A stretch of DNA of 7,761 bases from positions 1-7,761 of the forward strand of contig LCJG01000036.1 of assembly GCA_000998025.1 (NCBI GenBank), read 5' to 3'. Below are positions 5,615-7,761 of the stretch, in pieces (the first letter of the stretch is position 1; each line of letters begins with the position of its first letter). The notes beneath the pieces were generated by a model, which did no database searches, was not told the DNA's origin, and saw only the letters and a list, made by a program, of their open reading frames with translations. Source of the stretch: Candidatus Collierbacteria bacterium GW2011_GWB1_44_6. Its GTDB lineage: Bacteria; Patescibacteriota; Microgenomatia; UBA1400; MFAQ01. A program made the position numbers and the translations under genes.

Positions 5615-5869
5615 ATGGCTTCCGAAAAAAATATTAATATAAACATTGATCTATCCAGCTTTCAAAAAATGCTTGGTGATTTGGGAGTTAGACTTTCTCA
5701 TCTGACGGGCACCGACGTAGGTTTTGTTATTCTCGCAGTGATAATGCCGCCACTGGCTGTATTTATAAAAGTTGGATTCACTTTTCATTTTTGGATCAAC
5801 CTAGTGCTGACCTTATTAGGTTGGGTGCCTGGTCAAATCCACGCCTTGTGGGTCGTACTTTTTGTTTGA
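5615..5869 (+). CDS. Pmp3/YqaE-like small membrane protein with N-terminal extension
   Basis: 84 residues. Residues 36-84 match the Pmp3/UPF0057 (YqaE) pattern: a first helix with the conserved PPLAVF, a glycine turn, FWINLVLTLLGW, PGQIHALWVV, ending at the second helix. Family members are hydrophobic peptides of about 50-60 residues with two membrane helices; in yeast and plants they affect membrane potential and ion tolerance, while the role of bacterial members is largely unknown. Unusually, this one carries about 34 extra N-terminal residues (Lys/Asn-rich, then a possible amphipathic helix SSFQKMLGDLGVRLSHL) before the first helix. The start is supported by the TATAAT box six bases upstream. 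It is divergent from the nadM-like gene with 43 bp between start codons. No terminator is visible after it. Confidence 0.85.
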   Translation: MASEKNININIDLSSFQKMLGDLGVRLSHLTGTDVGFVILAVIMPPLAVFIKVGFTFHFWINLVLTLLGWVPGQIHALWVVLFV

Positions 5870-5903
5870 TCTGTAGCAAAAGATACCAATTGTATTTTTG
5901 TTT

Positions 5904-5912
5904 TGATATGAT
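5904..5912 (+). promoter_or_regulatory. Candidate extended -10 promoter of the LigD-domain operon
   Basis: TGA followed by TATGAT (5907-5912, 5 of 6 to consensus) is an extended -10 element, making a leader of roughly 37 bases before ATG 5956. No matching -35 is seen. Unlike the leaderless set it is well separated from its ATG. A GGAGGAGG run (5917-5924) sits near the predicted start site, too far from the ATG to be its ribosome site. Confidence 0.4.
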
Positions 5913-5955
5913 GGACGGAGGAGGATTTTGAAAAAGCCAACGTGAGAAAAGAAGC

Positions 5956-6474
5956 ATGAGCTTAGAAATATATAAGAAGAAGAGAAGTTTTATAGTGACC
6001 CCGGAACCGAAGGGGAAAGGAACGGAGTCCGGGCCCCACCATGGCGAGCAGGTCGCTCGGGATGACAAGAGGATATTTGTGGTCCAAAAACACGACGCGT
6101 CTCACTTACATTACGATTTCCGACTGGAAGCGGAAGGGATTCTTAGGAGCTGGGCAGTACCCAAAGGACCATCGATGGATCCAGCCGATAAGAGGCTGGC
6201 GATACAAGTGGAAGATCATCCAATGGAATACGCGAAATTTCACGGAAGAATTCCTAAAGGTAACTACGGGGCGGGAAAAGTGGAAATCTGGGATAAGGGA
6301 ACGTATGAAACAAAATTTGCCGATGATGACATGTGGGAATTTAACTTGAAAGGAAAAAGGCTAAAAGGCATGTTCACCTTGATCAGAATCAAGAACAGAA
6401 ATCCGAAATATGGAAAAAAGAATAATAAAAACAATTGGCTGTTAATAAAGAAAAAGGATAGGGATGAAAACTAG
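5956..6474 (+). CDS. ligD: Stand-alone LigD 3'-phosphoesterase (PE) domain protein
   Basis: 172 residues, the size of a single LigD phosphoesterase module. In bacterial end joining this domain trims 3'-phosphates and terminal 3'-ribonucleotides so that ends can be ligated, using a manganese-dependent site. The opening MSLEIYKKKRSF..TPEP is the typical PE start. The active-site set is complete: HDASHLHYDFRLE (46-58) gives His46, His52, Asp54 and Arg56; EDHPMEYA (86-93) gives His88 and Tyr92; HGRIPKGNYGAG (96-107) is the conserved following loop. Relative spacing equals that known for Pseudomonas aeruginosa LigD. ATG 5956 is the only start codon between the upstream in-frame stop and the domain. 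The ribosome site is weak (AGAAAAGAAG). The lysine-rich C-terminus could bind DNA. The polymerase gene overlaps its end by 11 bp. No ligase domain is fused. Confidence 0.93.
   Translation: MSLEIYKKKRSFIVTPEPKGKGTESGPHHGEQVARDDKRIFVVQKHDASHLHYDFRLEAEGILRSWAVPKGPSMDPADKRLAIQVEDHPMEYAKFHGRIPKGNYGAGKVEIWDKGTYETKFADDDMWEFNLKGKRLKGMFTLIRIKNRNPKYGKKNNKNNWLLIKKKDRDEN
6454..6458 (+). promoter_or_regulatory. Shine-Dalgarno (AAGGA) of the LigD polymerase gene
   Basis: AAGGA lies five bases before ATG 6464, inside the phosphoesterase gene. With the 11-bp overlap it indicates coupled translation of the two proteins, and it fixes the polymerase start. Confidence 0.65.
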
Positions 6475-7402
6475 GGAGGAAATATCTGACGACGTGGTCC
6501 TGAATATAGGAAAACAAAAGGTCGCAGTGACTAACTTAAATAAGATTTTTTGGCCCGCCACGGCGGGTAGTCCCGAAGGGTATACCAAAGGCGACCTAAT
6601 AAGCTATTACCGGGAAATATCACCCATCATTCTCCCATATCTCAAGGATAGACCGGAGTCTTTGCTACGATACCCCGATGGAATAAACGGGTTAAATTTT
6701 TACCATAAGGATGTGGAGATAGCTCCGAAATGGGTGGACTCAATAAACATAAAATCTGAATCTGATGGGAAAAATGTTCATTACGTGATATGCCAGAACG
6801 AAGCAACACTGGTGTATCTAATTAACCTCGGCTGTATCGATTTGAATCCCTGGAATTCTCGCGTAGATCATTTGAATAATCCAGACTATATGATTATTGA
6901 TTTGGATCCTGAAGAGATTGGTTTCCAAAAAGTGGTAGAAACTGCTTTGGTAGTCCATGAGGTAATGGAGATGGTGGGTATTCCCAATTTTCCAAAAACA
7001 TCCGGGGCGTCGGGAATGCACATCTACACACCGCTAGGAGCTAAATACACATACGAACAAGTAAGGGACTTTGCGCAGATAATAGCCGTAAAAGTAAATG
7101 AAATCCTACCCAAAATTACCAGTCTCGAAAGAAGCCCTGAAGACAGAAAAGGGAAAGTGTATCTGGACTGCTTCCAGAATGCCCGGGGGCAAACCTTGGC
7201 TGCTCCGTATTCAGTGAGAGCTAAGCCCGGCGCCACAGTCTCGACTCCGCTTGAGTGGAAAGAGGTGAACGAAAAACTTACACCCCAAATGTTTACGATG
7301 AAAAATATTATGGAGAGAATTTCAAAAGTTGGCGATCTCTACTCTCCAGTACTAGGAAAAGGTTTTGATATGAAGAAGTCGCTACGCAAGCTTTCCTTGT
7401 GA
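6464..7402 (+). CDS. ligD: Stand-alone LigD polymerase (primase-polymerase) domain protein
   Basis: 312 residues, matching a single LigD polymerase module of about 300. This archaeo-eukaryotic primase-type domain adds nucleotides, usually ribonucleotides, at breaks and fills gaps during end joining. Motifs in order: TNLNKIFWP (23-31); KDRPESLLRYPDGINGLNFY (61-80); the metal-binding DLD in YMIIDLDPE (Asp146 and Asp148); KTSGASGMHIYTPL (178-191) with Ser180 and His186; LDCFQNARGQT (234-244) with the third carboxylate Asp235; and APYSVRAKPGA.VSTPLEW (247-265). Cys-Phe after Asp235 replaces the more usual Tyr-Leu and is probably harmless. All catalytic residues are present, so the enzyme should be active. 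It overlaps the phosphoesterase gene by 11 bp. Ku and ATP-dependent ligase genes are absent here; if the system is complete they must lie elsewhere. Similar split genes are known in the archaeon Methanocella. Confidence 0.94.
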   Translation: MKTREEISDDVVLNIGKQKVAVTNLNKIFWPATAGSPEGYTKGDLISYYREISPIILPYLKDRPESLLRYPDGINGLNFYHKDVEIAPKWVDSINIKSESDGKNVHYVICQNEATLVYLINLGCIDLNPWNSRVDHLNNPDYMIIDLDPEEIGFQKVVETALVVHEVMEMVGIPNFPKTSGASGMHIYTPLGAKYTYEQVRDFAQIIAVKVNEILPKITSLERSPEDRKGKVYLDCFQNARGQTLAAPYSVRAKPGATVSTPLEWKEVNEKLTPQMFTMKNIMERISKVGDLYSPVLGKGFDMKKSLRKLSL

Positions 7403-7426
7403 TAGAATTTCGTAAATCGTTCATTG

Positions 7427-7432
7427 AAAGGA
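7427..7432 (+). promoter_or_regulatory. Shine-Dalgarno (AAAGGA) of the 3' partial gene
   Basis: AAAGGA lies eight bases before ATG 7441, a standard spacing. It selects this ATG over an in-frame GTG at 7399 that would overlap the polymerase stop, and marks the gene as internal to the LigD-domain transcript. Confidence 0.6.
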
Positions 7433-7440
7433 AACCCACG

Positions 7441-7761
7441 ATGCTGATAAAAAATGTGGTTGATATTGATCCGGCAGACGAGATGGTGCTGGAACTGTCA
7501 AAATTGGCTGGAGATTTCGGAATGAGTGACATGGTAGAAGTGGTGATGCAAGTAGCCGAAATGGGAACTACAAGCGGATTGCAGGTAATGTTTGTAGTGA
7601 ATAATAGTACCGCCTCGGAAGTGATAGCGGCAATGCTTGCATGCGCAGTTGTAAACTACGGCTGTTGGATCCACGAAGAAATTGTCATTGAATTTCTAGT
7701 GGGGGGCGAAACAAAACCAGTGAGGTTCTATAGACAGGCCAAACCGGAACAGTATAAGTTC
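7441..7761 (+). CDS. Unrecognised protein, 3'-truncated by the window edge
   Basis: The frame is open for 107 codons to the last base, so the protein continues outside the window. I recognise no family. The visible part looks soluble and alpha/beta: an acidic opening (DIDPADEMVLEL), a methionine-rich helix (residues 24-34), a hydrophobic strand QVMFVVNN (41-48), an alanine-rich helix (residues 51-63) containing one cysteine with a second just after it (Cys61, Cys67), and a charged beta segment with FLVGG and RFYRQAKPEQ. There is no signal peptide or clear membrane helix, although residues 50-64 are hydrophobic. It starts 38 bp after the LigD polymerase stop, on the same strand, with a good ribosome site and no intervening terminator. 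It is therefore likely co-transcribed with the two end-processing genes. That is the only clue to its role. Confidence 0.7.
   Translation, partial: MLIKNVVDIDPADEMVLELSKLAGDFGMSDMVEVVMQVAEMGTTSGLQVMFVVNNSTASEVIAAMLACAVVNYGCWIHEEIVIEFLVGGETKPVRFYRQAKPEQYKF

Noticed and set aside
5911..5931. Tiny ORF (ATG to TGA, six codons, glycine-rich) before the phosphoesterase gene
   Set aside because: It is created by the GGAGGAGG run, has no ribosome site of its own and no sign of function.
5867..5955. UGA recoded as glycine, as in some candidate-phylum lineages, extending the Pmp3-like protein
   Set aside because: The UGA falls exactly at the expected end of the Pmp3 core, and UGA also ends the LigD polymerase at its normal length, so the standard code fits.
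5956..7402. AGA/AGG- and ATA-rich codon use in the LigD-domain genes as a sign of recent transfer
   Set aside because: The phosphoesterase uses AGA/AGG for 9 of 11 arginines, but the first gene in the window shows the same preference and nadM is mixed, so it is not distinctive.
7399..7440. GTG start for the 3' gene overlapping the polymerase stop
   Set aside because: ATG 7441 has AAAGGA at ideal spacing, whereas the GTG has no ribosome site; the extra 14 residues are unsupported.

Overview
The window looks like ordinary chromosomal DNA from a small-genome bacterium. The best guess is the Candidate Phyla Radiation (Patescibacteria). This rests on a short DUF5652-type membrane protein, LigD end-joining domains encoded as separate genes, very compact spacing, and anchored proteins of no recognisable family. 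The phylum call is an inference. TAA, TAG and TGA all end genes at sensible places, so the standard bacterial code applies. I see no tRNA, rRNA, transposase, integrase, phage gene or CRISPR array, and no stretch over 300 bases lacks a gene.

Left part (1-1121, + strand): an N-terminally anchored extracytoplasmic protein of unknown function and a two-helix DUF5652-type protein. A strong hairpin terminator follows, oriented for the opposing strand. Centre (1128-5571, - strand): from right to left these are an NMN adenylyltransferase-like gene (nadM-like), a glutamine-dependent NAD synthetase (nadE), a 238-bp intergenic region with a candidate structured leader RNA, operator-like palindrome and terminator, and an exporter-type ABC transporter half-molecule. 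The two nad genes supply the last two steps of NAD synthesis. Right part (5615-7761, + strand): a Pmp3/YqaE-like membrane peptide divergent from nadM, the stand-alone LigD phosphoesterase and LigD polymerase genes overlapping by 11 bp, and an unrecognised gene cut by the window edge.

The most striking signal is in the promoters. Three genes (nadE, nadM, the Pmp3-like gene) carry an exact TATAAT box followed by exactly six bases and then the ATG. The DUF5652 gene has TATTAT at the same spacing, and the first gene has a TGC-TAAGAT box five bases from its ATG. None of these five genes has a Shine-Dalgarno sequence. The genes that must be translated from leadered or polycistronic mRNA (ABC transporter, LigD polymerase, 3' partial gene) do have one. 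This points to a two-mode arrangement in which first genes are transcribed as leaderless mRNAs, and it also corrects two start codons.

The second lead is the DNA end-processing pair: LigD polymerase and phosphoesterase without a fused ligase and without Ku in view, followed by a coupled gene of unknown function.
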